Shown in pieces: positions 5,132 to 5,336 of a stretch of 5,336 bases of DNA. A model generated the notes under the pieces. The model searched no databases. It had not been told where the DNA came from and saw nothing but the letters and a program-made list of their open reading frames with translations. Position 1 is the stretch's first letter; every line of letters begins with the position of its first letter. Source of the DNA: Alphaproteobacteria bacterium (lineage in GTDB: Bacteria; Pseudomonadota; Alphaproteobacteria; Rhodobacterales; Rhodobacteraceae); assembly GCA_024277955.1 (NCBI GenBank), contig JAJRUE010000065.1, positions 1 to 5,336 on the forward strand, given 5' to 3'. Both the position numbers and the translations under genes were made by a program.

Positions 5132-5336
5132 ATGACCACAGTCATCAAGGGCGGCACCATCGTGACCGCCGATCTGACCTACAAGGCGGATGTGGCGATC
5201 GAAGGGGGCAGGATTGTCGAGATCGGCCCCGATCTGAAGGGCGACGAGGTGCTGGATGCCACCGGCTGTTATGTAATGCCCGGCGGGATCGACCCGCATA
5301 CGCACCTGGAAATGCCCTTCATGGGCACCTATTCCA
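5132..5336 (+). CDS. hydA: dihydropyrimidinase / D-hydantoinase (5' end only)
   Basis: The first 68 residues are visible; the gene runs off the window. HydA opens the ring of dihydrouracil or dihydrothymine (and of hydantoins) to give the N-carbamoyl-beta-amino acid, the second step of the pathway, in the cytoplasm. The sequence begins MTTVIKGGTIVTAD, the small beta-sandwich domain of cyclic amidohydrolases, continues through VAIEGGRIVEIG and DATGCYVMPGGIDPHTHLE, and reaches MPFMGTYS, typical of dihydropyrimidinases. His56 and His58 form the HxH zinc pair that opens the TIM barrel. AGGGGG at 5121-5126, 5 nt before the ATG, supports the start. It follows the lipoprotein gene by 13 nt, too tight for an independent promoter and terminator between them. 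Its product should be the substrate of the amidase at 2969-4219. Allantoinase or dihydroorotase is less likely given MPFMGT and the neighbouring preA. Confidence 0.93.
   Translation, partial: MTTVIKGGTIVTADLTYKADVAIEGGRIVEIGPDLKGDEVLDATGCYVMPGGIDPHTHLEMPFMGTYS

Noticed and set aside
4018..5160. 380-codon minus-strand open frame
   Set aside because: It overlaps the amidase end, the whole GH114-like gene and the hydA start, all with clear motifs. Long antisense frames are expected at high GC.

Overview
The window looks like a chromosomal segment from a high-GC alphaproteobacterium, most likely of the order Rhodobacterales (Roseobacter/Rhodobacter type). The evidence is the strong G/C preference at third codon positions, the gene set, and a type of intergenic 3'-end sequence that I recall from that group. 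I ran no database search, so the taxonomy is an inference.

The theme is reductive pyrimidine catabolism (uracil/thymine to beta-alanine or its methyl analogue). The + strand carries the 3' part of preA (1-945, dihydropyrimidine dehydrogenase, step 1), a Zn-dependent M20-type N-carbamoyl-amide hydrolase (2969-4219, probable beta-ureidopropionase, step 3), a lipoprotein with a GH114-type glycosidase fold (4306-5118), and the 5' end of hydA (5132 to the window edge, dihydropyrimidinase, step 2). The minus strand carries two tandem TetR-family regulators of the RutR type (2198-2830 and 1519-2139), then a small Pro/Ala-rich protein of unknown function (996-1406) that converges on preA.

The 138-bp divergent region between the second regulator and the hydrolase (2831-2968) holds two near-identical dyads, TTGACC-N4-GGTCAG, whose starts are 33 bp apart. 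They closely match the E. coli RutR operator as I remember it. The simplest model is that one or both RutR-like proteins sense pyrimidines, bind these sites, and control the catabolic genes and their own transcription.

The GH114-like lipoprotein is the odd member. It sits between two cytoplasmic pyrimidine enzymes and ends only 13 nt before hydA, yet it should act in the envelope. A related sequence element (a GC-rich hairpin-forming stretch followed by GGGA-(G)-TATTT and a purine-rich tail) follows both the preA and the hydrolase stop codons. I saw no tRNA, rRNA, CRISPR array, insertion sequence or attachment site, and most of the window is a conventional catabolic locus rather than a new system.
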